This document shows positions 10,769 through 23,339 of a DNA stretch of 64,000 nucleotides, piece after piece. The notes below the pieces were generated by a model, which made no database searches, was not told the origin of the DNA, and saw nothing but the letters and a program-made list of their open reading frames with translations. Numbering within the stretch: position 1 is the stretch's first letter; each line of letters opens with the position of its first letter. The DNA lies in NCBI GenBank assembly GCA_028554755.1, contig JAPTOF010000011.1:930001-994000 (forward strand), in the 5' to 3' direction. The stretch comes from Cordia subcordata. Taxonomy: Eukaryota > Streptophyta > Magnoliopsida > Boraginales > Cordiaceae. Position numbers and translations under genes: made by a program.

Positions 10769-12170
10769 GGGCCTAATTCTGCAAAAAAAGAGGAGGACTT
10801 TTTGGTAGATTAGCACACACTTCACACCTAAAATTCTCACACACTTAACCCTAGATCCCACCCACTTTACATACACTTTTCACACATTTCTCACTAAGAA
10901 CCAAGCTTAATTTGGAGGGTTCAAACATTTTGGAATCAAGTTTGCTCAAAAGCTTTGTAGAAGATTAGCTAGGATGAAAGGGAAGCTTCATTATCTCTCT
11001 ATCATTCTATTTCCTATTATGATTGAGTAAACTTGTGTAGGGTGATTTAACTTATGTAATGGGTTAATTATATACTCTTATGATATGGGATATGATGGCT
11101 GAATATATATATATACATGTTTCGAATTGTCTTGTTTAAATGGGTATTTTCTCATTCATGTCTAAGTGTTTGATAAAAAGCCTAGATGAGTAACATGTGT
11201 ATAAATTGAAGTTTGTTTGTTACTAAACACATCTAATCCATGTTATAATCATGTCTATGTGTTTATATGTGGATGCTATGAAGTGGGTAAAGCTTTTATT
11301 CATGTCTAAATGTATATTTGCATGCCTAGTAACAAGCATAACTTCAATAATGCATACGTGTTGGTTGTTAATTATTTCTAATGGTGTGAACTGAACATGA
11401 CAATGTTTGGTAGTTGAATAGGTTCCATTATTCACGCGCACCTTGGCCTTGAACATGTATGAACGCACTAGCAAGTCAAATCCTGCTATAGTGACCTTAG
11501 AATGACGAAGTATAACTTCGGGCTAGTCTAGGCCGAGTCTCCTTTGGCTTTAAATCTAGCCAATAGGTTTCCGGATAGGTTTAGTCGAACTTAGCAACAC
11601 TAGGTCTTGGCTTTAAATCCAGCCAAAGGTTTAGGTACTAAGGTAGGTTCATTCTAAGCCACCTAGGAAGTTAGTTAGTCACTCTTGAGGCCCTAGGTCA
11701 TAAGGACCACGCCGTAGCTCTAGGAGGCGCCGCCTAGGGACGAACCCGTACCGAGTCCTAGGGGGAAATTAGGACACTAACTAGCAACCTAGTTAAGAGC
11801 ACTCATGATAGTTAGCCATCATCCCTTAATCCCATAGCATTTGAGAATATAATTACCCATTCATAAGTCGAAGTCACCCTAACCCCTTCTCAAGTGTTAG
11901 TTCCCCCTTCACCAACTTGTGTTCCCATTTTTCATATTCATAGTTTAGTTTTATTTCCTTTACCTAGAGCTCCCGATAATCCAAAACCCCAAAAATATGT
12001 CTAGTTTAGATCTTTCTTTTTGGCATTTTCTAGAACACCAAGCATAGAATTCACCCACATTATTTACGCCTCCCTGTGGTTCGACACCCGTACTTGTTTG
12101 CACTATATTGCATGATCTGTACGCTTGCGGGTCTTTTAGAGCTTGCACTCGAAAGACGACACCAAGTTCT

Positions 12171-12188
12171 TGGCACCGTTGTCGGGGA
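12171..12188 (+). other. Primer-binding site of E2 (tRNA-Asp)
   Basis: TGGCACCGTTGTCGGGGA, two differences from the complement of the plant tRNA-Asp 3' end, six bases after the LTR. Confidence 0.9.
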
Positions 12189-12438
12189 GGCACGGTGATT
12201 TGCATTCTTTGCTTGTGTGTTTTGGTAGTTGCTTTTCTTACTTTCTTGCTTTTTCTTTATAGTTTGTTTGGTTTTTGCTTATCTTGTTTATTGTTCATAT
12301 TATCTTGCTTTAGTTTTTGTTTATCTATTTTAGCTTTTGTCGTTGTTTTTAATAGACTCTTTAGGATTGTGGTTTATTTGCTGTAGTTTTAGGAATACTG
12401 AAGTTTTCGGGGGTTGAAGTGGCCGGAGTTAGGATAGA

Positions 12439-14360
12439 TTGTGCATGCTTGGTAGGAGATCCCATAGAAATCCCCTAGTTCCTCTTAATCCCGAACCTGA
12501 TAGAATAGCAAGACATTTTAGGAATTTAGGAGATCTTCTTGAGGAGATGGCCGATCCCAATCATCCTCCTAATCCTCCTAATCCCCCAATGAATCCCATT
12601 CCACCTCACAATCACATTGGGCATCAAGCCCAAGCTCATTTTAGACGAGAGCCCCATAGACCGGATCCACCCATAGATGAGGAACCCACTCTTAGGCAAT
12701 TCTTTTTTCCGCGAAGCCTTTGAGCCCAATTTGGCTATTCAAATTTCGGGTTTGGGGGAGACGAACTTCGAGATTAAGCCTAATATGTTGGCTATGCTTC
12801 CCTCCTTCTATGGGAGAAGCAATAAGAGTCCTCTAGATCATATCACTGATTTTGTTGAGATGAGTTCCACTTTCCATGTCCCTAATGTCTCTCAAGAGGT
12901 CATACGTCTAAGATTGTTTCCTTTCTCTCTTAAGGACAAGGCTAGGACTTGGTTGCATTCCTTACCCAATGGTTGCATTACTACATGGGCTGAGCTTCAA
13001 TCTAAGTTCTTCCAAAAATTTAATCCCATGGCCAAGACGGCCGACCTTAGGACCGCCATTATGACTTTCTCCCAACATGACCTAGAATCTTTTCATGAGG
13101 CTTGGGAGAGGTTCAGGGATCTTCTTAGACAATGTCCACACTATGCGTATGGCAATCATGACCTAATGCAATACTTCTTTCGAGGCTTAAAGGAACAAAA
13201 TAGGATGATGGTCAATGCCACCTCCGGTGGTGGCTTCTATCTTTTGAGACCGACCGAGGCATGGGAGAAAATAGAAATGATGGCTGAAAATTCTTTTCAA
13301 AATTTTGCAATAGAAAGGTCTAGTCGGGGAGGCAACAAGAGAAGTGTTAGTGAGGTTGGAGTTTTTTTTAGACTTACCCGCTAAGGTTGAGGCTTTGACA
13401 AATAAACTAGATCAATTCATTTCTTTGTCCATTTCTTCCCAAGGTCATAGGACTAGTTCTTTAGGTTCTTCCTTCGCCCTTTTAGTTGTTGAAGTTTGTA
13501 CATTGTGCTCCGAGTCATCTCATGAGACCATAGCATGCCCTTTAGCATCCTAATTTCCTGAATTCATGAAAGAGCAAGTGTGTGCCACACAAGGTTATTC
13601 TCGTGAGTATAATCCATACTCGAACACATACAATCCGGGTTGGAGGGGCAACCCGAAATTTTCTTGGAGACAAGGACAGCATGAGTCTTGTTCACATCCT
13701 CAAGTTCCACCTCAGCAGCGACCCCGTCCTCAATATCCCCCAGGTTTCTATCATCTTAATCAACCCCGTCTCACTAGTGCTCCTCAACCTCAGGCTTTAC
13801 CTGCTCCCTCTAGTAGCCAGACTCCTAGTAATGATGTGATGAAGTTAATGCAGTTTATTCAGAATCAGCAGTAGGAATTAGCTAGTCAGTAGCAGGAGTT
13901 AGCTGACAATAGGCAAGAGATGGCTAGCTATAGGCAACAGATGGCTAGGTTTGAGACACAGTTAGGACAGATTTCTAGTCAATTGAGTGCTAGAGACCCC
14001 GGGAAATTGCCTTCTCAGCCGGAGGTGAACCCTAGAGTCCAGTCCTGTTCCTCCACCGATACCACTTATCCCCCTCAGGCCCAGGCTAAGGCCGTCCCCA
14101 CTCTTAGGAGAGGTCGGGTAGTGGATAATAGGGTAGGAGTTGACTTTGCCGTGCCTACACCTAGTGGTCCTTCCGAGTCTAGAGTACCACATAGTAGCCT
14201 TGTTGAGGGAAATTCTAGAGAAGGTCCTATTGAGAGAGATGAGCCCATTAGAGATCATGGAGAGAGTAGTACTTCCCGCCAACATCGGGAAGGAAAAGAG
14301 CCTATTGGTGACTCCCATGTATCTAGAGAAAGCCTAGAGTTCCCTTTCCATCCGCTTTAG
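12439..14360 (+). pseudogene. E2 gag and linker to protease, broken
   Basis: It starts MCMLGRRSHRNPLVPL. The gag domain lies in 12677-13384 (LDHITDFVEM; TWLHSLPNGCITTWAELQ-like), and the zinc knuckle CTLCSESSHETIAC (about 13495-13540) is intact CX2CX4HX4C. Two single-base insertions, in T runs near 12709 and 13365, change the frame; stops are TAA 13551, TAG 13872 and TAG 13890. A repeated Q-rich tract (about 13850-13990) predicts a coiled coil. A 4-base deletion near 14327 ends the frame at 14360. The parent frame continued into protease without a break. Confidence 0.88.
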
Positions 14361-14812
14361 AGAGACCTACACCTAGTGAGGATTCTAGGTTCTTCAAGGT
14401 TTTAGAGCATCTTAAGGACCTTAAGGTCAATCTTCCTTTGATAGATGCAATCATTTCCATCCCCTCTTATTCTAACCTCTTTAAGGATCTTTGTACAAGG
14501 AAACGTAGGTGATCGAACATTCCTAAGAAGGTGAGGCTTACGGAGAAGGTGAGTAGTATTTGTACTTTGGGCCTTCCGCCCAAGATGAGTGACCCCGGAG
14601 CCTTCACTATTCCTTATAGGATCCGTGAGACCCAGATTGATCATGCCTTATTAGATTTAGGATCTAGTGTGAATCGCATTCCTTACTTTGTTTATTAGCA
14701 GCTAGGTCTAGTTGAGTTGACTCCTACACATGTTACTCTTCAGCTAGCTGATAGGTCTGAGCGTAGACCTAGGGGTGTGATAGAGGACGTTATGGTCTAG
14801 GTAGGTGAGTTT
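14361..14812 (+). pseudogene. E2 protease N-terminal part, with three stops
   Basis: This joins the linker to the long pol frame. It carries the protease site DLGSSVN (about 14657-14680), but stops at 14510 (TGA), 14696 (TAG) and 14798 (TAG) each look like one-base changes from the sense codons in E1. Without them protease, RT and integrase would be continuous with gag. Confidence 0.82.
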
Positions 14813-17800
14813 GTGTACCCTGTTGACTTCATAGTGTTAGATATAGATTCGGGACATGACTCTAGACATTTTACACCCATTTTTCTAGGTCGCCCCTTCC
14901 TTGCCACTGCAGATGCCATTATCCATTGCAGGTCGGGGGTATTGGAGATGAAATTTAGGAATTTGAGATCCACTATGAAGGTTGCAGAGGCGGTGAATAG
15001 GGCTAGTATAGGAGAAGAGGATGGAGCAGAGTGCTTTAGGGTGGATGTGATTGATTCTTTCGTTGAGGATCTTATAGAGAAAACTATGACTGATGGAGAA
15101 GAATTAAGGAAATTCGAGGAATTGATGTCTAGTTTTGATTTGGAGACCTTAGAGAGGAAATGTGTAGCTTCTACTTCCTTGATTGAGAGCCATTTGACTA
15201 ATAAGTCACTTGAGGTTAATCCTTCTAGTCTCATTTCTAGTGATCTCCCCATTGATGATGTTGAGGTTATGTCCCCCTTGGTTGTGCCTAGCCCTTCTTT
15301 AGAGCTCAAACCCCTTCCCGATCATTTGAAATATGCATTCCTAGGCTCTAATGAGACCCTTCCAGTCATCTTAGCTTCTGATCTTTCTAGTGAGCATGAG
15401 GAGCGTCTCTTAGAGGTCCTTAGGAAACATAGGAAGGCTATAGGGTGGAAAATTGATGATTTGAGAGGTATAGACCCTTCGGTTTGCATGCATCGTATTC
15501 ACCTTGAGGATGGAGCCATTCCTTCTAAGGAAATGCAAAGGAGGCTAAACCCACACATGAGCGAAGTAGTCAAGAAAGAGATCATTAAGCTTTTAGATGC
15601 AGGCATTATTTATCTGATCTCCGATAGTGAGTGGGTTAGCCCGGTCCAAGTTGTCCCTAAGAAGTCCGGGATCACAGTTGTAGAGAATGAGAGAGGAGAG
15701 CTTATCCCTACACGTACTCCCATGGGATGGAGAGTTTGTATTAACTATAGGAAGCTTAACTCCAAAACTAGGAAGGATTATTTCCCATTGCCTTTTCTAG
15801 ACCAGATCTTAGATAGAGTAGCTGGGCATAGCTACTATTGTTTTCTAGATGGCTATTCGGGATATAACCAGATCCCTATGCTTCCCGAAGACCAGGAGAA
15901 GACCACATTTACTTGTCCCTATGGCACTTTTGCTTATAGGAGAATGCCCTTCGGTCTTTGTAATGCCCCAGTGACTTTTCAGAGATGTATGATGGCCATT
16001 TTTAGTGACATGATTGAGAGACATTTAGAGATTTTCATGGATGATTTCTCAGTCATTGGAGGTAGCTTTGATGAGTGCTTGAGTCATCTCTCTTCAGTCT
16101 TAGATCGATGTGTGGATAAGAATCTAATGTTAAGTTGGGAGAAATCCCATTTCATGGTGCAACGAGGGATAGTGTTGGGTCATGTTGTATCATCTAGTGG
16201 AATTCAAGTTGACCCAACTAAGGTAGAATTAATTGAAAAGTTGCCTGTCCCTAAGTGTGTCAAGGATGTTAGATCTTTTCTAGGGCATGCAAGATTTTAC
16301 CGTAGATTCATTAAGGATTTTAGTCACATTGCACGCCCCTTGTCTAGGCTCCTAGCACAAGATGTCCCTTTTGACTTTGATGATGAATGTGTTAGAGCTT
16401 TCAATAGGCTTAAATCCTTATTGTCTACATCCCCAATTATCCAGCCACCTGACTACAGTCTCCTATTTGAGGTTATGTGTGATGCATCCAATTATGCGAT
16501 CGGAGCTGTTTTACGTCAAAGGAAGGATAAGTTTTCCCATGTTGTATACTATGCTAGCAAGACTCTTGATGAAGCACAAAAGAATTATACCACTACGGAA
16601 AAAGAGCTTCTAGCAATAGTTTTCTCCCTTGACAAGTTTAGGTCATACATCCTAGGATCCAAAGTGATTGTCTACACCGATCATGCGGCATTGAAGTATT
16701 TGTTGTCTAAGAAAGAATCTAAGCCCCGCTTGATTAGGTGGTTGCTCCTCCTTCAAGAGTTTGACATAGAAATTCGAGATAAGAAGGGTAGAGAAAATTT
16801 AGTTGCGGATCATCTTTCCCGTCTTGTTAGCGAGTCTTCTAGTGATCCATCTCCTTTTCATGATTCATTCCCTGATGAACAATTATTTGCCGTCTCTCAT
16901 CACACGCCTTGGTTTGCTGATGTAGTAAATTATCTTGCCACAGGGCGTTTTCCTTCCCATTGGGAGAAAAGAGAAAAAGATAGGTTCCTAGCACAAGTTA
17001 GGCATTTCTTTTGGGAGGATCCCTATCTTTTCAAAGTGTGTGTGGATCAAATGATTCGCCGATGTGTGCCTGAGGATGAGTTTGAGAGCGTTTTGAGCAT
17101 GTGTCATGATGAGGGGTGTGGGGGTCGTTTTAGTGGGAAGAAGACTGCCGCGAAAGTCTTGCAAAGTGGACTGTTTTGGCCTTCTCTCTTTAACGATGCC
17201 CGAGAATATTGCAAGAAGTGTTTTAGATGTCAACAATCCGGGTCCATCTCTAGGAGAAACATGATGCCTTTATCCCCTATTCTTCCTTGTGAGTTGTTTG
17301 ATGTTTGGGGTATAGACTTCATGGGTCCATTTCCACATTTGTTTGGGTACCAATACATTTTAGTGGCCGTTGACTATGTGTCCAAATGGGTTGAGGCTAT
17401 TCCTACACGCACTAATGACCATAGGGTAGTGGTTAAGTTTATTAAAGAAAACATTTTCTCTAGATTTGGAGTCCCTAGGGTCTTAATTAGTGATGGGGGT
17501 TTGCATTTTTGCCATAGGACTTTAGAGGCCTTGTTGAGAAGATATTCGGTCACCCATAAGGTAGCCATTCCTTATCACCCGCAAACTAGTGGACAAGTAG
17601 AGGTGTCCAATAGAGAGATCAAGCACATTTTAGAGAAAACGGTTAGGCCCGATAGAAGAGATTGGTCTATTAGGCTAAATGATGCTTTGTGGGCCTACCG
17701 TACCGCCTTTAAGACTCCCATTGGTATGTCTCCATATAGATTGGTTTTTGGTAAAGCTTGTCACTTGCCGGTAGAACTAGAGCATAGAGCTTATTGGGCA

Positions 17801-18202
17801 ATCAAAGCCCTAAATTTTGAAGTGGCAAGAGCGGGTGAGAAAAGGAAGCTAGACCTAGCGGAATTGGAAGAGCTTAGATTCGAGGCGTATGAGAACGCTA
17901 AACTTTATAAGGACAGGATGAAGAGAATTCATGATAAACACATTATTAAGAAATCATTCTCTCCTTTTGATAAAGTTTGGTTGTTTAACTCACGATTGAA
18001 ACTCTTTCTAGGTAAGCTTAAGACAAGATGGGATGGTCCATATGAGGTGATGGTTGCCTATCCTTCCGGAGCAGTCAAGATTAAAGACTTGAAGGATGGC
18101 CAAGAGTTGACGGTGAATAGGCAACGCCTGAAGCACGCATATGATCCGAGCATGGCTCGTGTGGAGGTTTTAATGCTTCAGGATCCCATCTATGGAAGTT
18201 GA
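14813..18202 (+). CDS. E2 pol: protease end, RT, RNase H, integrase (1129 codons open)
   Basis: This is the longest open frame in the window. Residues 1-40 are the end of the aspartic protease ([15 protein letters not shown]). RT spans about 226-500 with [20 protein letters not shown] near 308, MPFGLCNAP near 385 and the catalytic FMDDFS near 407. RNase H spans about 550-670 ([33 protein letters not shown], so D-E-D-D is kept). The integrase zinc finger is near 762-805, but its second histidine is arginine (HDEGCGGRF). The DDE core has D in WGIDFMGPF (832), D in ISDGGLHF (892) and E in [13 protein letters not shown] (925). The GPY module RWDGPYEV is near 1071. The start is arbitrary: it follows the TAG at 14798, and no initiation is expected there. 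Integration would probably be impaired. Confidence 0.92.
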   Translation: MYPVDFIVLDIDSGHDSRHFTPIFLGRPFLATADAIIHCRSGVLEMKFRNLRSTMKVAEAVNRASIGEEDGAECFRVDVIDSFVEDLIEKTMTDGEELRKFEELMSSFDLETLERKCVASTSLIESHLTNKSLEVNPSSLISSDLPIDDVEVMSPLVVPSPSLELKPLPDHLKYAFLGSNETLPVILASDLSSEHEERLLEVLRKHRKAIGWKIDDLRGIDPSVCMHRIHLEDGAIPSKEMQRRLNPHMSEVVKKEIIKLLDAGIIYLISDSEWVSPVQVVPKKSGITVVENERGELIPTRTPMGWRVCINYRKLNSKTRKDYFPLPFLDQILDRVAGHSYYCFLDGYSGYNQIPMLPEDQEKTTFTCPYGTFAYRRMPFGLCNAPVTFQRCMMAIFSDMIERHLEIFMDDFSVIGGSFDECLSHLSSVLDRCVDKNLMLSWEKSHFMVQRGIVLGHVVSSSGIQVDPTKVELIEKLPVPKCVKDVRSFLGHARFYRRFIKDFSHIARPLSRLLAQDVPFDFDDECVRAFNRLKSLLSTSPIIQPPDYSLLFEVMCDASNYAIGAVLRQRKDKFSHVVYYASKTLDEAQKNYTTTEKELLAIVFSLDKFRSYILGSKVIVYTDHAALKYLLSKKESKPRLIRWLLLLQEFDIEIRDKKGRENLVADHLSRLVSESSSDPSPFHDSFPDEQLFAVSHHTPWFADVVNYLATGRFPSHWEKREKDRFLAQVRHFFWEDPYLFKVCVDQMIRRCVPEDEFESVLSMCHDEGCGGRFSGKKTAAKVLQSGLFWPSLFNDAREYCKKCFRCQQSGSISRRNMMPLSPILPCELFDVWGIDFMGPFPHLFGYQYILVAVDYVSKWVEAIPTRTNDHRVVVKFIKENIFSRFGVPRVLISDGGLHFCHRTLEALLRRYSVTHKVAIPYHPQTSGQVEVSNREIKHILEKTVRPDRRDWSIRLNDALWAYRTAFKTPIGMSPYRLVFGKACHLPVELEHRAYWAIKALNFEVARAGEKRKLDLAELEELRFEAYENAKLYKDRMKRIHDKHIIKKSFSPFDKVWLFNSRLKLFLGKLKTRWDGPYEVMVAYPSGAVKIKDLKDGQELTVNRQRLKHAYDPSMARVEVLMLQDPIYGS

Positions 18203-18238
18203 AGATGAGTTGGTGTTTGCCTGGCTGATGGCTTGGTG

Positions 18239-18268
18239 GTTAGCGCTACTAGGAGGCAACCTAGGTTC
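18239..18268 (+). other. Conserved post-pol motif, E2 copy
   Basis: TAGCGCTACTAGGAGGCAAC followed by CTAGG, as in E1 and E3. Confidence 0.7.
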
Positions 18269-18638
18269 AATTTTGTAGTTTTGCATTTGTTTCACTTTCT
18301 TCTCTTTTTATTTTCTTTCTTTTATCTTTCTTGCACCCAAACCAAAGTGTTGAATCCCAATCCTTTGTCCCATAAGATACACCACTTCTCATTATTACAC
18401 ATGCCAATGCAAGTATGCATAGGCAATGCTACTAATCTTGTTTTCTTTGTGAGTGTTTATGAATTGTGAGTCACAGGATTAGTAGTATGGTGATTTATCA
18501 TTGGCATGGAAAGCTTTGAAGAAAATGCAAGGTTGTATCTATCCTTTCTCCACTTGTTCCCCATGTTTGCACCCTATCCCCACCACCCTTACGTGTTTTG
18601 TAATGACGATTTGCCTGTTTTTGTGCTTTGATCTTTTT

Positions 18639-18671
18639 GCTTGAGGACAAGCAAAGTTTAGGTTTGGGGGT
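18639..18671 (+). other. Internal hairpin plus PPT-like tract, E2
   Basis: GCTTGAGGACAAGC then AAAGTTTAGGTTTGGGGGT; 939 bases before the same pair at the LTR. Confidence 0.75.
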
Positions 18672-19577
18672 GTGGGAGTTTGGTTTTCTTGTTATATATC
18701 TTGCTTAGGGTAGATTGCATTCTGCGTTTAAAAATGGTGAAAACTTTTCAATTTTGATGCATATAGAGTCATTTATTTCTTTGTTGATCATTGTGTTGGC
18801 TTTTGTGATTGACTGTATTGATTTATGAAGATAAGAGGCATTGTGGGGAAATGAATAGAGTGGTTTGAAAACTAAGTCTTGGAGGGGATGCCCTTCAAAG
18901 TTGTGGGGAGTGAGAACCTTGAAAGAATAACCCTTGTAGTCACCCCATAGCTTGGTAGGAAAGAGTGTTGAAAAAGGGTTGTTGATATGAGTGCCTTTCC
19001 TTGATTGGTTCTTTTTGACATGCTAAAGCCTTTCTTTTTCTTTTCTTTTTGTGTGAATACAATACAAAGCATTAAAAGTTCGAAAAAAAAAATTATGAAA
19101 AAGGCAAAAAGGTGCAAAAATCTATGTATAAAAAAATGAAGTGAAAAAGAGGAAAAGCCAAAGGCACCAGAAAGTTAGTGAATAAGTGCATAAGTGACAC
19201 AATGTCAACTTAGCACAAGTTATCATCTTTGTAGACACGTGAATAAGGCTTTTTATAAGCCATTGTGTTTGTATATTCTCTCTTTTTATCTTTGAGGCTT
19301 GGTGTTTGTTAGGGAGGCCATGTTAGTTGAGGGATCACGAAATATCAACATCCCGAGTGCGTGAGTTAGAATCCTAGGCTTGTGGTGGATTGGCTACTCG
19401 GGAAATTCCTACGAGGAACGAGACCCCTTATGAGTAGAAGGAGGATCCAAAGAGATTTGGGGATCTCTCCACAATAGAAATGCCCCCTTTATGCTTCTTA
19501 GACTAACTTTGATAGAGAGTCAATCCTTTAGGCAATCCATTGTATCAACTTTAGAGACAAAATTTAAAATTGGGCTT

Positions 19578-19612
19578 GCTTGAGGACAAGCAAGGAGAAG
19601 GTTTGGGGGTGT
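19578..19612 (+). other. 3' polypurine tract of E2 with hairpin
   Basis: GCTTGAGGACAAGC, then AAGGAGAAGGTTTGGGGGTG, abutting the LTR start TGATG at 19613. Confidence 0.82.
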
Positions 19613-21402
19613 TGATGTGTTGTGTTTTTGTGTATGTTTGCATTGTTACCTATATTTTAGAGGTGTTGAGTGCTCATAATGATGCATTAGTGTAGTGCTT
19701 TTGATAAGAATAGGCTTACGCGTAAACTAATGTGCATATTGAGTTTAAGAGACAAATTGCTACACTAATTGCTTGTTTTCAATGATTTAGGTGAACTTTG
19801 GGTTAAGATCAAGATTGGACGATGAAAGGTGATGAAGATGGGAAATGCACGGGTCTAAGAGAGAAGACCAGAGGCTGAAAAGACAAACAATGGAGGAAGA
19901 AAGTCAGCCGGACGACCAAGGAAAAAGAGCCGGTCGACCGGCCACTCCAGAGAGCATCATTAAAAAGCCGGTCGAGCTAGGTCCAGAGGCTGAGAACATA
20001 TAAATAGGGCCCAACTCTGCAAAAAAGGAGGAGGACTTTTTGGTAGATTAGCACACACTTCACACCTAAAATTCTCACACACTTAACCCTAGATCCCACC
20101 CACTTCACACACACTTTTCACACATTTCTCACTAAGAACCTAGCTTAATTTGGAGGGTTCAAACACTTTGGAATCATCAAGTTTGCTCAAAAGCTTTGTA
20201 CAAGATTAGCTAGGATGAAAGGGAAGCTTCATTATCTCTCTTTCATTCTATTTCCTATTATGATTGAGTAGACTTGTGTAGGGTGATTTAACTTATGTAA
20301 TGGGTTAATTATATACTCTTATGATATGGGATATGATGGCTGAATATATATATAAATGTTTCGAATTGTCTTGTTTAAATGGGTATTTTCTCATTCATGT
20401 CTAAGTGTTTGATAAAATGCCTAGATGAGTAACATGTGTATAAATTGAAGTTTATTTGTTACTAAACACATCTAATCTATGTTATAATCATGTCTATGTG
20501 TTTATATGTGGATGCTATGAAGTGGGTAATGCTTTTATTCATGTCTAAATGTATATTTGCATGCCTAGTAACAAGCATAACTTCAATAACGCATACGTGT
20601 TGGTTGTTAATTATTTCTAATGGTGTGAACTAAACATGACGATGTTTGGTAGTTGAATAGGTTCCATTATTCACGCGCACCTTGGCCTTGAACATGTATG
20701 AACGCACTAGCAAGTCAAATCCTACTGTAGTGACCTTAGAATGACGAAGTATAACTTAGGGCTAGTCTAGGCCGAGTCTCCTTTGGCTTTAAATCTAGCC
20801 AATAGGTTTCCGGATAGGTTTAGTCGACCTTAGCAACACTAGGTCTTGGCTTTAAATCCAACCAAAGGTTTAGGTACTAAGGTAGGTTCATTCTAAGCCA
20901 CCTAGGAAGTTAGTTAGTCACTCTTGAGACCCTAGGTCATAAGGACCACGCCGTAGCTCTAGGAGGCACCGCCTAGGGACGGACCCGCACTGAGTCCTAG
21001 GGGAAATTAGGACACTAACTAGCAACCTAGTTAAGAGCACTCATGATAGTTAGCCATCATCCCTTAATCCCATAGCATTTGAGTATAGAATTACCCATTC
21101 ATAAGTCGAAGTCACCCTAACCCCTTCTCAAGTGTTAGTTCCCTCTTGACCAACTTGTGTTCCCATTTTTCATATTCATAGTTTAGTTTTATTTCCTTTA
21201 CCTAGAGCTCCCGATAATCCAAAACCCCAAAAATATGTCTAGTTTATATCTTTCTTTTTGGCACTTTCTAGAACCCCAAGCATAGAATTCACCCACATTA
21301 TTCACGCCTCCCTGTGGTTCGACACCCGCACTTTTTTAAACTATATTGCATGATCTGTACGCTTGCGGGTCTTTTAGAGCTTGCACTCGAAAGACGACAC
21401 CA
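19613..21402 (+). repeat. 3' LTR of E2 (1790 bp)
   Basis: It nearly matches the 5' LTR but lacks two stretches of the GGTCGACC array (one between the first palindrome and the AGAGAGCATCATT text, one just before the TATA box). It ends ACACCA followed by the CCGCC duplication. TATAAATA lies at 19999-20006. Confidence 0.94.
19999..20006 (+). promoter_or_regulatory. TATA box, E2 3' LTR
   Basis: TATAAATA, same context as in the 5' LTR. Confidence 0.72.
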
Positions 21403-21796
21403 CCGCCTCTGGCAGTGGATTTTATAATTTGAGGGCAAGTGAGGCGTGGGAGAAAATGGACTTGTTGGTCGAGAACTCTTTTGAAAATTTGGCTATCGAG
21501 AGGTCTAGTTGGGGAGTGAATAGAAGAGGTGTTGATGAGGTTGGAGTTTCTTTAGATTTACCCGCTAAGGTGGAGCCACTCATGAATAAGCTAGATCAAT
21601 TCTTTACTTTGTCTCTTTCCTCTCACGGTCATAGGACTAGTTCCACAGGTTCTTCCTCTGCCCCTTCGGTAATTGTGGTATATGTGTTGTGTTTCAAGTC
21701 GTCATACGAGACCATAGCTTCCCCTTTAACACCCCACTTTCTCGAGTTTATACAGGAGCAAGTGTGTGCTACACAGGGTTATTCTCGTGAGTACGC
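21403..21796 (+). pseudogene. E0 gag fragment 2, starting with the right CCGCC duplication of E2
   Basis: After the duplicated CCGCC (21403-21407) the gag frame continues from fragment 1 and is open to the Copia-like LTR (SGSGFYNLRASEAWEKMD; SLDLPAKVEPLMNKLDQF). The knuckle region is decayed: CX2C becomes YVLC, and the histidine is tyrosine. The frame is cut after TQGYSREY by the LTR at 21797 and resumes at 23341. Confidence 0.88.
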
Positions 21797-23339
21797 TGTA
21801 GAAAATCGTGGAGACTTTCTCCGGATTTCCCACATAGGATCAAGCTCTAAAAATAAAATTTTTGAGATTTAGAATTACCTTATAATTCTTGCACTGAAAG
21901 CTTTGCCTTGTAGAAGCATTGAACTCTTCCTCTTCATACGCGATCAAGAATAGAGGAGGAGGCCATTTTTGAGTTTAGAGTTTTTGGGGGAGAATTTTTT
22001 GACACCAGGTTTTCACAAAAATATGCATACAAGAAATAATGAGAACTCTTCTTATATAGGGAGATATGGCTTTTCACAAAGTCCATCCTCACAACTCAAT
22101 AAGCCTAACTCTTTGGGCTAAGAATTATAGACTTCTAAAATCCATATTGAAACCTAAATTAAATCCATATTTAATTTATAAATAATAGCCCATGAGTTAA
22201 TTTTGATCCACATGTCTAGTGCTACTAGACATAGTCAAAGTTCTTTCCGTGACACGTAAAAATTCTCAATTAAACATTATAATATTTAATTCTCACTTAA
22301 ATATCTATAATATCAATTACTTATAATATTATTAAATTCATAATTAAATAATAACACATTTAGTTCATAATTAAATGTGACTAACATTATTATAGTGGGG
22401 TCAATCTTTCAACTAATTCCTAACCATATATGTGACTTCGTAGGTTTAAACTTAAATCGGTAATACAAGGACTATCTTTGTACTAATCGATGATACCATC
22501 TAGCAACAATTCCCAACATTTGAACAACCCGAATAGTTGCACGACAATATTCAACGAAGCTGGGCACTATGGTGGAACCCCTATGACCTTTGATATTCTA
22601 AAATAACCCTAGGGGCATGGTAGACTATCAAACCCCTAATCAGCTATTCTATGTCAAGTCCCAATCTTGTCATGACTTACCATGATAGCCACGTGACACA
22701 TGACGCGGAAAGCTTTGGCCAAAGTCTTAATAACCGAGGACTAAGCAGAATATCATTCTCCTAATACTTGAAACAGTCAATCCCATCTTGACCTACGCAT
22801 TGACTTCACGGCACTTGCTGACACCCAGCAGCCTTTCATCACTGGATTAGAAATCTGAATAGTTTGGTACCAAAGCATGGGGAGTAATTCGTAGTTCTCT
22901 ATGGCAGTCTTAGGTCTAAGGGAATACAATATCCATATGCACTACAAAATATCCTTTGACAGTAGGGTATATACCGTAAGATGCTCATAATAAAGTCATG
23001 TTCAATGAGCATGTCCCTACACCTTATCGTGGGCCATACCGGTGTCTCTACACCCTTTGGTCATGAGGATAACCAACTCATGTGATGCACTATAACTTAT
23101 GCTTGATAGGCTCCATGTCCTAGTATTGATTCTATCATTTGGTTATGAATTATGTTTAAGGATGACTGAGCTATCCCTCATTCACATAGCCCTATTAGGT
23201 CATCCCAAGGACTATATCATGATCTAACTATTAAGAAGAATATGTACAATATGACGTAAGCTCAAAAGTAAGACGATTCATGTACAAATCAGTACAAAAT
23301 CTACAATGGACAACTGACTTTAGGACACCATTCCTAACA
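21797..23339 (-). mobile_element. Copia-like solo LTR, minus orientation (about 1.54 kb)
   Basis: On the minus strand it runs from TGTTAGGAATGG to TTTTCTACA, so it has TG...CA ends, and it splits the E0 gag codons cleanly (GAG TAC | AAT TCG). A TATA box TATATAAG on the minus strand (22051-22058) lies about 260 bases before the LTR end, a normal R-U5 length. No PBS or coding region is attached, hence solo LTR. No clear target duplication remains. The opening resembles the segments at 42610 and 61777. Copia is inferred from the terminal sequence and size; no protein confirms it. Confidence 0.68.
22051..22058 (-). promoter_or_regulatory. TATA box of the Copia-like solo LTR
   Basis: TATATAAG on the minus strand, in CCCTATATAAGAAGAG. 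Confidence 0.6.

Larger units (their letters stand above)
10266..12164 (+). repeat. 5' LTR of E2 (1899 bp)
   Basis: TGATGTGTTG to ACACCA. It is about 110 bp longer than the 3' LTR because it keeps extra GGTCGACC repeats between 10600 and 10750. Confidence 0.94.
18203..19577 (+). other. Non-coding 3' region of E2
   Basis: It has the same layout as in E1: conserved motif 18239-18268, first hairpin plus PPT-like tract 18639-18671, T- and A-rich runs at about 19020-19135. No env-like frame; no gene supported. Confidence 0.8.
10266..21402 (+). mobile_element. E2: complete Athila-type LTR retrotransposon (11.1 kb)
   Basis: Both LTRs, PBS, gag, pol, the 3' non-coding region and PPT are present, between perfect CCGCC duplications. 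It interrupts the gag of E0. Gag has two single-base insertions, a 4-base deletion follows the gag/pol boundary, and several stops precede the protease, but protease C-terminus to integrase is open for 1129 codons. It is the best preserved autonomous-type copy in the window. Confidence 0.95.

Noticed and set aside
14797..15309. 170-codon minus frame opposite E2 protease; a similar 194-codon frame at 24591-25175 and 142-codon frame at 3449-3877
   Set aside because: They are antisense shadows of the conserved protease/linker coding region, at the same place in each copy.
21797..23339. The insertion in E0 gag as a MITE or Helitron
   Set aside because: It has TG...CA ends, a TATA box about 260 bases before its 3' end and no terminal inverted repeat longer than a few bases, which fits a solo LTR better.
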